Of a stretch of DNA of 35,987 bases, positions 1 through 8,676 are shown in pieces. The notes beneath the pieces are model-generated. The model was not told the DNA's origin and made no database searches. It saw only the letters and a program-made list of their open reading frames with translations. Within the stretch, counting starts at the first letter, position 1. Every line of letters starts with the position of its first letter. Location of the stretch: positions 84,267-120,253 of the forward strand of contig JAFGCY010000011.1 of the NCBI GenBank assembly GCA_016932385.1, given 5' to 3'. Position numbers and translations under genes: made by a program. This DNA is from a bacterium (lineage in GTDB: Bacteria; 4484-113; JAFGCY01).

Positions 1-1234
1 TCGTGTATATGCCACCGTTGTACGGATGCACGCGTAGCTCGGGCTTATATGGAATTGGCGTGTAGGCGCCTTGCGCAAGTGGTTTGTTCAGGATAATCGT
101 AACTTCGCAATAGTCGCCATCGATGAATTCCGTACCGGGAATACCATTCGTGGCATATGAACCCGGAGGATTGGGCAAAGCATCGCGGATCGGCGTAAAA
201 ATCGGTACGCTCATGCCGCCGGCGCTCGCATAAACGCGCTGGTAACCATGCGGCGTGCCATCGGCGTAATACTGGTCAACGATTGCTAGCACATCAACGT
301 CGTTCACAGTGGGGAAAGCCGCATTGATATTAAACTGCCAGTCGGAGTCATAACCAGCGGAACGCGCCACGGCTTTCAAAGTAAGTTGGATTTGAACTAG
401 CTCGTTGTCCTCGTTGCGCAACTCGGTAGCATGCATTTTGCCAACGAAATCGTTGTAATCGTAATCCGATCCGCTGAGCAAGTCCTCCCAACCCAGTTGG
501 GCCAGCCCCTCAACATTGCCGAGATTGTTTGGATAGTCAATCGGTGTCAATGTTGGAGTAGCGAGAATCTCAAAGGAAACTTCGCGAAAATCACTTGAAT
601 CCGGAATAGTTACGCTGCTGGTTGTCCGGGGTAGCCCCCAAACACCGATGAACATGGCATCCTGAGTCGCACATTCAAATGGGATTGAAATCGGGAACGT
701 CGCCTCATACGTTCCAGCTTGTGCGTGCTCAACTTCCGGCTGGACGAAGTGCAAGCCGATGGCATCCACGTGCCATTCACGAGAAATTGTCAGCTGTCCT
801 TCGAAAACCTGGTAGCGCATATACAGGTCGACTTCATCGCCCTCGTGGAAGGACTGACTGGCCAAACCCGGTGTTGGCTCCTCGTCGCGTAAGACTATTG
901 CAACCCAAAATAGCGGATCATCAGATACGGACTTCAAACCGCTAGTACTGTGACTGACCAGATGAGTTTCAATGATCTCATCGGCGGTTTGAACCTGGTA
1001 TTCGGGATCCGTGCCCAAAGGTGCGTCCTCGAATACGCCTTCCACGGGCCCTGCAACCGGTACATCATTGGGATTTACCCCATCCGAGATGTCACCGACC
1101 AGGCTCGGGGGATCATCGTTGCCACCAAGGTCACCACCAACGGGTGCGCTGCCGCCACCCCCACAGGATACCCCTAGTAAAGCAACGAGAGCCAAGGTAG
1201 CTATCGTTATCAGCTGCCAAGCTTTGAGTCTCAT
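1..1234 (-). CDS. LruC-domain surface lipoprotein, 3' end outside window
   Basis: The reading frame starts at an ATG at 1234 preceded by AAGGAGG and stays open for 411 codons to the window edge, so the C-terminus is missing. The N-terminus is a lipoprotein signal (MRLKAW, hydrophobic stretch, then GVSCGGGG), predicting export and lipid anchoring. The C-terminal half contains SDYDYNDFVGKMHATELRN and DSDWQFNINAAFP, which match the LruC/DUF4842 domain of secreted bacterial proteins. It is a clear paralogue of the next gene upstream (1431-2900) along its whole length: both have a CGGGGS/CGGGS-type start followed by PVGGDLGG or PAGGDLGG, APLGTDP, and the same DYDYND core. A terminator lies between the two genes, so this copy probably has its own promoter in the AT-rich stretch near 1290-1340. 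The molecular function of LruC proteins is not established; a surface or extracellular role is inferred. Confidence 0.85.
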   Translation of the reverse strand, partial: MRLKAWQLITIATLALVALLGVSCGGGGSAPVGGDLGGNDDPPSLVGDISDGVNPNDVPVAGPVEGVFEDAPLGTDPEYQVQTADEIIETHLVSHSTSGLKSVSDDPLFWVAIVLRDEEPTPGLASQSFHEGDEVDLYMRYQVFEGQLTISREWHVDAIGLHFVQPEVEHAQAGTYEATFPISIPFECATQDAMFIGVWGLPRTTSSVTIPDSSDFREVSFEILATPTLTPIDYPNNLGNVEGLAQLGWEDLLSGSDYDYNDFVGKMHATELRNEDNELVQIQLTLKAVARSAGYDSDWQFNINAAFPTVNDVDVLAIVDQYYADGTPHGYQRVYASAGGMSVPIFTPIRDALPNPPGSYATNGIPGTEFIDGDYCEVTIILNKPLAQGAYTPIPYKPELRVHPYNGGIYT

Positions 1235-1377
1235 GGTTTTTCCTCCTTGCCAGGTCCAATGCACCAATTATGGGCCTGCCAATAATCTTACCCTCCCATC
1301 TGCGTATACTTAAGGTATAAATATCTAATTAACTAATAATTAACGGGAACGCCAAACTTTGATGAAATCGATTCGCC

Positions 1378-1402
1378 AAAAAAAACCCCGGCCTAAGCCG
1401 GG
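1378..1402 (-). terminator. Rho-independent terminator after the LruC lipoprotein gene
   Basis: On the minus strand, 29 nt after the stop of the 1431-2900 gene, a 7-bp perfect stem (CCCCGGC/GCCGGGG) with a 4-nt loop is followed directly by seven T. This is a textbook intrinsic terminator and separates the two LruC paralogues. Confidence 0.9.
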
Positions 1403-1430
1403 GTAGTAGATACCGATTAACGGATAGCGT

Positions 1431-2900
1431 TTACGGCAGGAACTTGTCGCGGCTGAATACAAGGCTGTCGACCGGTACGGTGTCAAACCACACCGGATTC
1501 GGTTCCTGCGCGCCGTCCGTGTTGATATAGGAAACCCACGCCGCGAATGTCTCGGGATAGGCGGACCAGATACGCTTACATTCCAGCGGCCACTGCCAGG
1601 TATCAGGCACGATGAATCCCAGCGGACGACCGTTGGAATCAACCGGATCGCCCGGCTGACGCCACAGGCCGATAACATAAGGTGAGCCGCCGCTGGGCTG
1701 AACGCGCAGTTCCGGCTCGTACGGAATCGGGGTGTATGTACCCTGGGCCAGCGGCGTATCGAGCACGATCTTCACGAGGGCATAATCGCCTTCCATATAA
1801 GTCGTGCCGGCAACAGCGTTGGTGGCCCAGCTATGATCCGGCGGCAGCGGCAATGCTTGGCGCGTGGGCGCAAACACCGGCACGCTGGCACCGTTGCTGC
1901 TGTTCCAGATCCGCTGCGGACCGTGGCGGACGTCGTTGGTGTGGTCACCATCACCGTCGTCGTAGTACTGGTCAACGATCGCCGTGACCGTGGTGCCCGG
2001 GAACGCGGCATCCATATTGAACTGCCAGTCCGCGTCGTATCCGGCGCCGCGGGCCAGAGCCTTCACTTCCAGGTCGATTTCGACCAGTTCATTGTTCTCA
2101 TTCCGCCACTCGGTCACGTGCATGCTGGCAACCAGGTCGTTGTAGTCGTAATCCGAGTTGGCGATCAGGTCCTCCCAGGCCATCTGGGCATGCCCATCGA
2201 CCCGCGTCGGGTAGTTGATCGGCGGCAGCACGGGAACCGCATTGATGACCAGCGAAACCGTCTCGGAATCAGTCAGGCCACCCGGCAGGTTGGTGCTGAC
2301 GCTCTTGGCCGGGCCCATTTCAATCGTGAAACTGGCCTCGGTGCTGGCGGAACCGTAGGGAAGCGTAAAGCCGAGGGCCACGGTATAGACACCGCCCGCG
2401 CCCAGGTTTACCTCTTCCTCGGTGAATGCCAAGCCCGATTCGGGGATGGTCCAGATCCGCGAGTGATCCAGATCACCGACAACCTCGTACTGCACCCACA
2501 GTTTGACGCTGTCACCCTCGTTGAATACCAGGTCCACCGCATCCGGATCGGGAGCTTCACCTGCCCGGGCAACGGTGATCCAGTTGATTTTGAACATTTC
2601 CTGTTCAGCTAATTCGCTGCCGGCCTTTGACACGGTATGCGATACCACTTCCGGCGCGGCGTATTCCACATCATATGCCGGATCGGTGCCCAACGGCGCT
2701 TCACTTGAAGTATTGAAGATCTCCGCCGGTGTCGGGTAATCCGTCACTGCCGGTGGTGCGGTAATGTCGCCAACGGTCACGGGCGGGTTGTTGTCCCCTC
2801 CCAAATCTCCGCCAGCGGGTGTGCTACCGCCGCCACAGGCTGCGCACAGCGCTACAACGCCAATCGTCATTAAGCACAAAAAGTACTTAAGATTCACCAC
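1431..2900 (-). CDS. LruC-domain surface lipoprotein
   Basis: A 489-residue protein with a lipoprotein-type signal: hydrophobic residues 5-21, then CAACGGGS with the likely lipidated Cys near residue 22. The middle (about 60-210) is beta-rich and of unknown family. From about 225 the protein contains the LruC/DUF4842 signature: WEDLIANSDYDYNDLV, HVTEWRNENNELVEIDLEV and YDADWQFNMDAAFPG. The start is a double GTG: GTG at 2900 is 4 nt from AGGAGG, while GTG at 2897 is 7 nt away, so translation may begin one codon later than listed. The gene is a tandem paralogue of the partial gene downstream, and a strong terminator follows it. Acidic, glycine-rich composition and the Asp/Asn-rich core would fit calcium-stabilised secreted proteins, but this is inference; no enzyme motif is visible. 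Confidence 0.88.
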   Translation of the reverse strand: MVNLKYFLCLMTIGVVALCAACGGGSTPAGGDLGGDNNPPVTVGDITAPPAVTDYPTPAEIFNTSSEAPLGTDPAYDVEYAAPEVVSHTVSKAGSELAEQEMFKINWITVARAGEAPDPDAVDLVFNEGDSVKLWVQYEVVGDLDHSRIWTIPESGLAFTEEEVNLGAGGVYTVALGFTLPYGSASTEASFTIEMGPAKSVSTNLPGGLTDSETVSLVINAVPVLPPINYPTRVDGHAQMAWEDLIANSDYDYNDLVASMHVTEWRNENNELVEIDLEVKALARGAGYDADWQFNMDAAFPGTTVTAIVDQYYDDGDGDHTNDVRHGPQRIWNSSNGASVPVFAPTRQALPLPPDHSWATNAVAGTTYMEGDYALVKIVLDTPLAQGTYTPIPYEPELRVQPSGGSPYVIGLWRQPGDPVDSNGRPLGFIVPDTWQWPLECKRIWSAYPETFAAWVSYINTDGAQEPNPVWFDTVPVDSLVFSRDKFLP

Positions 2901-3236
2901 GATTCCTCCTTTCTGATCGTAAATCCGCCTAGGATTTGTAAGTATTTACTACGAGATGAATCGCACCATGCACTTCCGGAAACCAAAACCATTAATTCAT
3001 TCAAGGTTCGGGAACAGGATTACTGCATACCCCAACTGAGAATCTCACTGCTCGAAACTCGGCACATATCTAACATGGCGCCTTCTAAAACACCTATGAT
3101 TATACCAGAATATTCAAAACGTATTAAGTGTCATTATCGAATGATTGCCGCAAAGGAAAGGCCCCTCCGTCTGACGAGCCATGCGATAATACTCACCATG
3201 ACCGCTGACCTCTTTGGCGATCACGAGGAGTATGCC
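2901..3236. other. Divergent intergenic region between LruC gene and xseB
   Basis: This 336-bp stretch carries the leaders of two divergent genes. On the left are the AGGAGG of the LruC gene (2905-2910) and a small inverted repeat (AAATCC at 2921-2926, GGATTT at 2932-2937) in its presumed leader. On the right is the extended -10 of xseB at 3182-3190. Open frames reading through this stretch (for example from 3075) show no conserved protein feature. I see no RNA gene or mobile element here. Confidence 0.6.
3182..3190 (+). promoter_or_regulatory. Extended -10 promoter of xseB
   Basis: TGCGATAAT is an extended -10 (TGn plus a 5/6 match to TATAAT) with no recognisable -35. The identical 9-mer precedes the lipoprotein gene at 19602. 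Initiation about 7 nt downstream would fall at an in-frame ATG at 3198 or leave a leader of about 40 nt to the ATG at 3237. Confidence 0.5.
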
Positions 3237-3512
3237 ATGGCAGACGAACCGCGCGCCGCCACCGGCAAGGCCAAGCCAGATCCAGGCCCGAAATCCGGCG
3301 AAAAGAGCTTTGAAGACGCCTTTCAGCGCCTGGAAACCATTGTCGAAGAGATGGAACAGGACGATCTTCCCCTGGAAGACCTGTTGAAGCGGTTCGAGGA
3401 AGGGATCGCCCTGGTGAAAAACTGCCGCGCGTTCCTCAATCGCGCCCAGGCCAAAGTCGAGGAGTTCGTCGAGGAAAAGAACGGCCAGTGGGTGCTCAAG
3501 GATATCGACTGA
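3237..3512 (+). CDS. xseB: Exodeoxyribonuclease VII small subunit
   Basis: XseB is the small subunit that, with XseA, forms the cytoplasmic ExoVII nuclease, which degrades single-stranded DNA from both ends. The 91-residue product has the family core: KSFEDAFQRLETIVEEME, then LPLEDLLKRFEEGIALV, then a long helix ending near FVEEKNG. The ATG at 3237 was chosen because GAGGAG lies 6 nt before it and the resulting length suits the family. An in-frame ATG at 3198, 7 nt after a -10 element, could give 13 more residues from a near-leaderless transcript. The extra N-terminal charged segment before the core is unusual but not disruptive. No xseA is nearby; the gene stands alone between divergent and convergent neighbours. 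Confidence 0.88.
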   Translation: MADEPRAATGKAKPDPGPKSGEKSFEDAFQRLETIVEEMEQDDLPLEDLLKRFEEGIALVKNCRAFLNRAQAKVEEFVEEKNGQWVLKDID

Positions 3513-3561
3513 CAACTGGTGTGCTAACCGCCGGCAATTCAATCGCTGACGGCGCATGTGG

Positions 3562-4254
3562 CTAACTATGATTTCCGTTCTGGCTATGCAGGATTGATGG
3601 CGCGTACCGGTGCCGGATAATCTCGCCTTCCACCAGAAACACAACATCCTCGGCAATATTAGTCGCCAAATCGCCAATCCGTTCCAGATTCTTCGCGGCG
3701 ATGATCATATGGAGGCTCTGCGGAATCAGCTCCGGCGCGTCGGCCATCTGGCTTTCCAGACGGGAGTAAATCTGATGGTTGGCCCGATCCACCTCATCAT
3801 CCTGCGCCAGCACATCGCGCGCCAAGTCGGGGTTTTTCTGAATCAGGGCATCCAGACAGGCGCGCACCATCCCGCGTACCTGATCGGTGATCTCCTGCAC
3901 CGCTGGCATTTCCGGCAGAGGCGGCAATTTGGCCTGGTCGATGGCGCAACGCGCGATATTGCTGGCTTGGTCACCCATGCGCTCCAGGATGTTGTTCACC
4001 TTGAGCACGGTAATGATGTAGCGCAGGTCGCCGGCCACCGGCTGATGGAGCGCCAGCACCTTAAGGCACTCCTCCTCGAGTTCGACCTCGCGCTCGTCGA
4101 TCTGCTCGTCGACCTCAGTTACCTGCTTCGCTAAGTCGATCCGTCGCCGCAACAGAGACTGGATCGCGGCGTTAATCTGCTCCTCAACCGTCGCGCCGAG
4201 CGTCAGGATGCCCCGCTCCAGTTTTTGCAGGTCACGTTCGATGTGTTTAGACAT
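3562..4254 (-). CDS. phoU: Phosphate signalling regulator PhoU
   Basis: PhoU is a cytoplasmic protein of two three-helix bundles that links the Pst transporter to the PhoR sensor and restrains Pho signalling when phosphate is plentiful. The 230-residue product shows both PhoU repeats, with hallmark segments LEEECLKVLALHQPVAGDLR and MIIAAKNLERIGDLATNIAEDV, the latter containing the conserved metal-binding E..xxDxxxN-type helix. The ATG at 4254 is preceded by GGAG 6 nt upstream. The frame extends further upstream without a start that would give a sensible protein. It is the last gene of the pst cluster, 85 nt after pstB, and converges on xseB. Confidence 0.95.
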   Translation of the reverse strand: MSKHIERDLQKLERGILTLGATVEEQINAAIQSLLRRRIDLAKQVTEVDEQIDEREVELEEECLKVLALHQPVAGDLRYIITVLKVNNILERMGDQASNIARCAIDQAKLPPLPEMPAVQEITDQVRGMVRACLDALIQKNPDLARDVLAQDDEVDRANHQIYSRLESQMADAPELIPQSLHMIIAAKNLERIGDLATNIAEDVVFLVEGEIIRHRYAPSILHSQNGNHS

Positions 4255-4339
4255 TAGTTCTCCACGTGCCCAGCTTTCAGCCGGGTTTTTACTCAGTAAA
4301 GCTGTCACCTGGTAACGATGCCAGCCCGTCGACCGGTGG

Positions 4340-5230
4340 TTAACCGAACCGACCGGTGACGTATTCCTCGGTTTGCTTCTTTTTCGGCTTGGTGAACACC
4401 TGGTTGGTCTCGCCGTACTCGACAAGCTCGCCGTTGACCATAAACGCCGTGTAATCCGACACGCGCGCCGCTTGCTGCATGTTATGCGTAACGATCACGA
4501 TCGTGTACCGGTCCTTGAGCTCGAAGATCAGGTCCTCGATCGCGTCAGTCGAGACCGGGTCGAGCGCCGAGCAGGGCTCGTCCATCAGAATCACTTCGGG
4601 CGTCATGGCGACGGTCCGCGCGATGCACAACCGCTGCTGCTGGCCGCCGGACAAACCCAAACCGCTTTCGTGCAGGCGGTCCTTGACCTCGTCCCACAGA
4701 TTCGCCTGTTTCAGCGATTTCTCGACCAGCTCCGGCAGGTCGCGCTTGGCCGCCAAGCCGTTTAAACGCGGTCCCCAGGCGATGTTCTCGAAGATCGACT
4801 TCGGGAACGGATTCGGCTTCTGGAAGACCATCCCGATGCGCCGCCGGACCTCGACCGGGTCGACTCCCGCTCCGTAGAGGTTCGCGCCCCGATAGAGCAA
4901 TTCGCCGTCCATATTGACGCCTTCGATGAACTCGTTCATGCGGTTGAGGTGCCTGAGCAACGTGCTCTTGCCGCAGCCTGACGGCCCGATGATCGCCGTC
5001 ACGCGGTGTTCATAAACCGGCATCGTGACATCGATCACGGCAGGCTTGGGTCCGTACCGAATCGTCAGCTCTTTGCTTTCGATAATCACCTTGGTCTTCT
5101 TAGGTGCATCGCCGCGTGACCTGACGATCTGTTCGTTATCCAATTGGATGCTGGGCATTTCCATCCGTCGGCCATTTCCACCTGTTGTTTCTTCGATCTG
5201 GTGTTCAGGTACCTTGGTTGTTTCTACCAT
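4340..5230 (-). CDS. pstB: Phosphate ABC transporter ATP-binding protein PstB
   Basis: PstB is the ATPase that powers high-affinity phosphate import through PstC-PstA. The 296-residue protein has Walker [10 protein letters not shown] (about residue 82), the ABC signature LSGGQQQR, Walker [14 protein letters not shown] and the switch histidine in [15 protein letters not shown]. It carries about 45 extra hydrophilic residues before the usual PstB start, so it is longer than the typical 250-270 residues. Because AAGGAA precedes the ATG at 5230, and this ATG overlaps the end of pstA by 7 nt, the extension is probably translated. Overlap with pstA implies translational coupling. Confidence 0.96.
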   Translation of the reverse strand: MVETTKVPEHQIEETTGGNGRRMEMPSIQLDNEQIVRSRGDAPKKTKVIIESKELTIRYGPKPAVIDVTMPVYEHRVTAIIGPSGCGKSTLLRHLNRMNEFIEGVNMDGELLYRGANLYGAGVDPVEVRRRIGMVFQKPNPFPKSIFENIAWGPRLNGLAAKRDLPELVEKSLKQANLWDEVKDRLHESGLGLSGGQQQRLCIARTVAMTPEVILMDEPCSALDPVSTDAIEDLIFELKDRYTIVIVTHNMQQAARVSDYTAFMVNGELVEYGETNQVFTKPKKKQTEEYVTGRFG

Positions 5231-6411
5231 TTGATATTCCTTTGTGCACGCTGTCTTACGAAAATCGCCACCGAATTCATCAGCAGCAAGAAGATCAGCA
5301 GTATCAAAATCCCGCAGGCGGCCAGCAGATGGAATTCCCGCTGCGGCATCGCCACCCAGTTGTAAATCTGGATCGGCAGCACGGTGAAATCATCCATCGG
5401 GCCGGTGGGAACGAAGGCCACATAGCTCAGCGCGCCGATCATGATCATCGGCGCGGTTTCGCCAAGCGCGCGGCTCATTGCCAGGATTACGCCGGTCAAG
5501 ATACCCGGCAGGGCCACGGGCAGGACGTGGTGGCGTACGGTCTGCCAGCGCGTCGCACCCAGCGCGAAGGCGCCCTGGCGGATCGAATCCGGTACAGCCT
5601 TGATCGCTTCGCGGGCGGCGATAATGATGACCGGCAGGATCAGCAGGCTCATCGTCAGGGCGCCCGCCAGAACACTCCGGCCCAGGTGAATGCCACGCAC
5701 GAACACAGCGAGGCCGAGAATGCCGTACACGATCGAAGGCACCCCCGCCAGATTGGCGATGTTCACTTCAATGAACCGGCTCAGCCGGTTTTTGGGCGCG
5801 TATTCTTCCAGGTAAATCGCCGCCGAAACGCCGATCGGAATGGCGAAGAGCGCGGTGAAGATAATCAGCCACAGGCTGCCGGCCAGCGCTGACTTGAGGC
5901 CGGCTTTGGTGGGAAACCGTGACGGAAAGGTGGCAATAATGTCTTTGATGATTGTTCCGCCGATCAGCCAGCGTTCGCGTGTCGTGGGATGTGTATCCAG
6001 TGCGGCAAAGCAGTGCTCATCCTTGGCAAGCTGGCTATGCAGGTAATCCAGCTTGAAATCAGCCAACTCGGCTGCGGTCAATTCGACCCCGTTTTTCGCC
6101 AGTGTCCGTTCTTTGGACTTAGCCTTGCGCTCCATGCCCGACAGGAGCGACGGCGCTCGTTCCTCGACCTGAGCAACGAATTGCGGATCAGTCTCCAGCT
6201 TGTACATGATCATTCGCGGGTCGCGGTCGACCCGGCTGTAGATCCAGCCCGTCGAGTCAAAGATCACGTCGCTCAACAGCACAACCAGCATCACAACGCC
6301 GACCCAGGTCGCCGCGGCGCAAACGACGCTAAAAGCCCTGGCTTTGGCGTGGCGGAGTTTCAGGCGCGGACCCGCGGTGATCTCGGGAGTATTTTGTTGC
6401 TCTACATCCAT
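5224..6411 (-). CDS. pstA: Phosphate ABC transporter permease PstA
   Basis: PstA is one of the two inner-membrane permeases of the phosphate importer. The 395-residue protein has a first membrane segment (about residues 27-50), then a long hydrophilic, probably periplasmic, stretch of about 120 residues. The standard permease domain follows with the EAA-type loop [20 protein letters not shown] and the [10 protein letters not shown] motif typical of PstA. The long loop makes it larger than the classic form of about 290 residues. The ATG at 6411 shares its A with the TAA stop of pstC (TAATG), a classic coupled junction. Confidence 0.96.
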   Translation of the reverse strand: MDVEQQNTPEITAGPRLKLRHAKARAFSVVCAAATWVGVVMLVVLLSDVIFDSTGWIYSRVDRDPRMIMYKLETDPQFVAQVEERAPSLLSGMERKAKSKERTLAKNGVELTAAELADFKLDYLHSQLAKDEHCFAALDTHPTTRERWLIGGTIIKDIIATFPSRFPTKAGLKSALAGSLWLIIFTALFAIPIGVSAAIYLEEYAPKNRLSRFIEVNIANLAGVPSIVYGILGLAVFVRGIHLGRSVLAGALTMSLLILPVIIIAAREAIKAVPDSIRQGAFALGATRWQTVRHHVLPVALPGILTGVILAMSRALGETAPMIMIGALSYVAFVPTGPMDDFTVLPIQIYNWVAMPQREFHLLAACGILILLIFLLLMNSVAIFVRQRAQRNIKW

Positions 6412-7403
6412 TATTCGTAAGCCTCCCGAAAGCGCCGGACAACCTTGTGCGCGATCACATTGAGCCCCAGCGTAATCGCGAACAACACGGTGCCCACGGC
6501 GAAGATCGTCTGGTATTCCACGCTGCCCGCCGGCGTATCGCCGAGGCTGATTTGCACGATGTACGCGGTCATGGTTTCGACACTCGTAAACGGATTAAGC
6601 GTCAGCTTGGGCGATCCGCCGGCCGCCAGGGTCACCGCCATCGTTTCGCCGATCGCGCGGCTCAAGGCGAGAATGAAGCTGGCCAGAACGCCGGACAGCG
6701 CCGCCGGTAGCAGCACCTGAGTGGCGACCTCGAACCGCGTCGCGCCCATGGCGAACCCGCCCTGCCGCAAACTGTTCGGCACGGCGCGGAACGCGTCGTC
6801 GCACAATGATGTCACCATCGGCAAAGTCATAATGCCGACGACGACCGACGCGCTGGCGGCGTTGAACACATTCACTCCAGCATATGGGCCGAACAGCCCG
6901 ACCAGCACGGGATTGAGCATTTTCTGCAAGAGCGGCGTAATAAACGTCAGGGCGAAATAGCCGTAAACGACCGTCGGAATACCGGCCAGGATCTCCAGCA
7001 CCGGTTTAATCGCGGCGCGCGTGCGGTCGCTGGCGTACTCGCTGAGATAGATCGCGCTCATCAGCCCCAACGGCAGGCTGATAAAGGCCGAGCCGACCAT
7101 CACCAGCAAGGTGCCGCAGACCAGGGGCAGCACGCCGAAGCTCTGCGGTGATAGGACGGGCGCCCAGCGCCTGCCGGTGAAAAACTCAATGATCGAGACA
7201 CGCGTGCCCTGGTCGTTTACATCGAGTACCTGTTCCAGCGGCATCGTGAAAAATGCGATGGTCTCTTTCAGCAGAATGAAGATGATCGCCGCCGTCGTCA
7301 GCACCGACAACAGCGCGCAGGCCAGCAGGAAATACTTGATTCCAATTTCCAACCAGCGCGGTTTGCGCTGGCTGAAAATTCTCGTTATGGCAATTGCATC
7401 CAA
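6411..7403 (-). CDS. pstC: Phosphate ABC transporter permease PstC
   Basis: PstC pairs with PstA to form the inner-membrane phosphate channel. The 330-residue protein has a first membrane span at about residues 25-48, a periplasmic loop, then the permease domain with [10 protein letters not shown], the EAA-type loop [20 protein letters not shown] and the [10 protein letters not shown] motif. It lies 113 nt after pstS across an intercistronic hairpin and ends in a TAATG junction with pstA. Length and order are normal for a pstSCAB-phoU operon. Confidence 0.96.
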   Translation of the reverse strand: MDAIAITRIFSQRKPRWLEIGIKYFLLACALLSVLTTAAIIFILLKETIAFFTMPLEQVLDVNDQGTRVSIIEFFTGRRWAPVLSPQSFGVLPLVCGTLLVMVGSAFISLPLGLMSAIYLSEYASDRTRAAIKPVLEILAGIPTVVYGYFALTFITPLLQKMLNPVLVGLFGPYAGVNVFNAASASVVVGIMTLPMVTSLCDDAFRAVPNSLRQGGFAMGATRFEVATQVLLPAALSGVLASFILALSRAIGETMAVTLAAGGSPKLTLNPFTSVETMTAYIVQISLGDTPAGSVEYQTIFAVGTVLFAITLGLNVIAHKVVRRFREAYE

Positions 7404-7470
7404 ACCAATTCACCTATCCTACGCTTCGTGCACCCCGGCCGGTCATTCGTCCCGGCCGTTGACTGCTTCA

Positions 7471-7500
7471 AAAGGGGCAGGCCAGAAAGCCCGCCCCTTT
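7471..7500 (-). repeat. Intercistronic hairpin between pstS and pstC
   Basis: AAAGGGGC (7471-7478) pairs perfectly with GCCCCTTT (7493-7500) around a 14-nt loop, starting 17 nt after the pstS stop. No T-run follows on the minus strand, so it is more likely a partial terminator or mRNA 3'-end stabiliser. Such a structure would let the binding protein be made in excess over the permease, as in many ABC operons. That role is inferred. Confidence 0.65.
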
Positions 7501-7516
7501 CACAGCAGATGCAGGT

Positions 7517-8530
7517 TTATTCAGATAGCTTGCTCATCAGTTCCTGGAGGCTGACACCAACGGTGGCGCCGCCGCCATGGAACATCGAACCTGTAACGCC
7601 GTCATCGAAGTGCTTCAGACCCAGCTCGTAAACGGCGGGCGGCAACTCGACATAACCGACTTCCGGAACCAGCCATTCAGCGTTCTCCAGGTAGAAATGC
7701 ACGAACGCGGCCACTTCCGGCCGGTCCTTCGCCTTCGTGCTGATATAGATGAAAATCGGGCGGCTCAGCGGCTGATACGTGCCATCGTTAATCGTCGCGG
7801 CGGACGGGGTGACAGTCTTGCCTTCGTGGGTAATCGGCACGATCTTCAACTTGTCCACGTTTTCCACGTAGTAGGCAAAGCCAAAGTAGCCGATCGCACC
7901 AACATCACCGGCGATGCCCTGGACGAGAACATTGTCATCCTCGCTCATCGCCGCACAGTCCGCGCGGTGGGCCCGAGCTTCACCGCAGATCGCCTCGGTG
8001 AAGTATTCAAACGTACCGGAATCCGTGCCGGGCACGTACAGGGTGAGCGGCTGATTGGGAAAACTGCTGCGCACCTGATTCCAGTTCATGATCTTGCCAT
8101 CGGCTTCAGGCTCGAAGATCAGCTTCAGTTCCTCGGTCGTCAGCTTGTCCACCCAGTTGTTCTTGGGATTCACCATGACGGCGATGCCATCAAAGGCCAC
8201 GGGCAGCTCGATGATATCGATGCCATTGGGCTGCATCGCATCCAGTTCCTTCTGCTTCACCGGACGGCTGGCGTCGCTGATGTCAGTTTCGCCGGCCACG
8301 AACTTTTTAAAACCACCGCCGGTACCGGAGATGCCCACGGTCACGCGGACATTGGGATGCTCGCTCATGAACTCCTCGGCCACGGCCATGCTGATCGGAC
8401 CAACCGTGCTCGATCCGTCGATCTTAATCGATCCGGACAGGCTGTCGCCGGCGGCCCGGACGAATGAAAATCCCGCAATGCCCAGCAGCACAACCGCCAG
8501 GGCCACGAGGATGTTCAGCTTGATTTTCAT
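7517..8530 (-). CDS. pstS: Periplasmic phosphate-binding protein PstS
   Basis: PstS captures phosphate in the periplasm and delivers it to PstC-PstA. The 337-residue protein starts with a Sec signal ([17 protein letters not shown]...), with cleavage likely after FVRA. Phosphate-ligand motifs are visible: [31 protein letters not shown] and [11 protein letters not shown]. It is the first gene after a putative PHO box promoter (8572-8615) and is followed by a hairpin before pstC. There is no lipobox, so it is probably soluble in the periplasm. Confidence 0.96.
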   Translation of the reverse strand: MKIKLNILVALAVVLLGIAGFSFVRAAGDSLSGSIKIDGSSTVGPISMAVAEEFMSEHPNVRVTVGISGTGGGFKKFVAGETDISDASRPVKQKELDAMQPNGIDIIELPVAFDGIAVMVNPKNNWVDKLTTEELKLIFEPEADGKIMNWNQVRSSFPNQPLTLYVPGTDSGTFEYFTEAICGEARAHRADCAAMSEDDNVLVQGIAGDVGAIGYFGFAYYVENVDKLKIVPITHEGKTVTPSAATINDGTYQPLSRPIFIYISTKAKDRPEVAAFVHFYLENAEWLVPEVGYVELPPAVYELGLKHFDDGVTGSMFHGGGATVGVSLQELMSKLSE

Positions 8531-8571
8531 TTCCTTCGCTCCTTGTTCGCTGAGATTTCTCTCGCCAACAC

Positions 8572-8615
8572 AAGATACGGCGGAATGATGAAGGCACCGT
8601 GAAGACGCAGTGAAG
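8572..8615 (-). promoter_or_regulatory. PHO box and -10 of pstS
   Basis: On the minus strand three CTTCA(C/T) units recur with exactly 11-bp period (tops at 8615, 8604 and 8593). The last unit is followed by 10 nt and then TATCTT (8577-8572), a 4/6 match to TATAAT. PhoB-family boxes are 7-nt direct repeats with 4-nt spacers that replace the -35 about 10 bp before the -10, so the geometry fits. phoB itself lies upstream in this window. The unit resembles the GTTCACC-type half-site known from other PhoP/PhoB regulons. Confidence 0.8.
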
Positions 8616-8676
8616 CTTGCGGGGAGAAAACCAAACGGGCGGTTGGTTAAATTTCAGCTAAGGTCGGTCCGCATCG

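Noticed and set aside
1833..2612. Plus-strand open frame of 259 codons over the LruC gene
   Set aside because: Shadow of a well-supported minus-strand lipoprotein; no start signal or recognisable domain.
3075..3236. N-terminal extension of xseB from an ATG at 3075
   Set aside because: The extra residues match nothing in the family, there is no ribosome site, and a promoter plus GAGGAG support 3198 or 3237.
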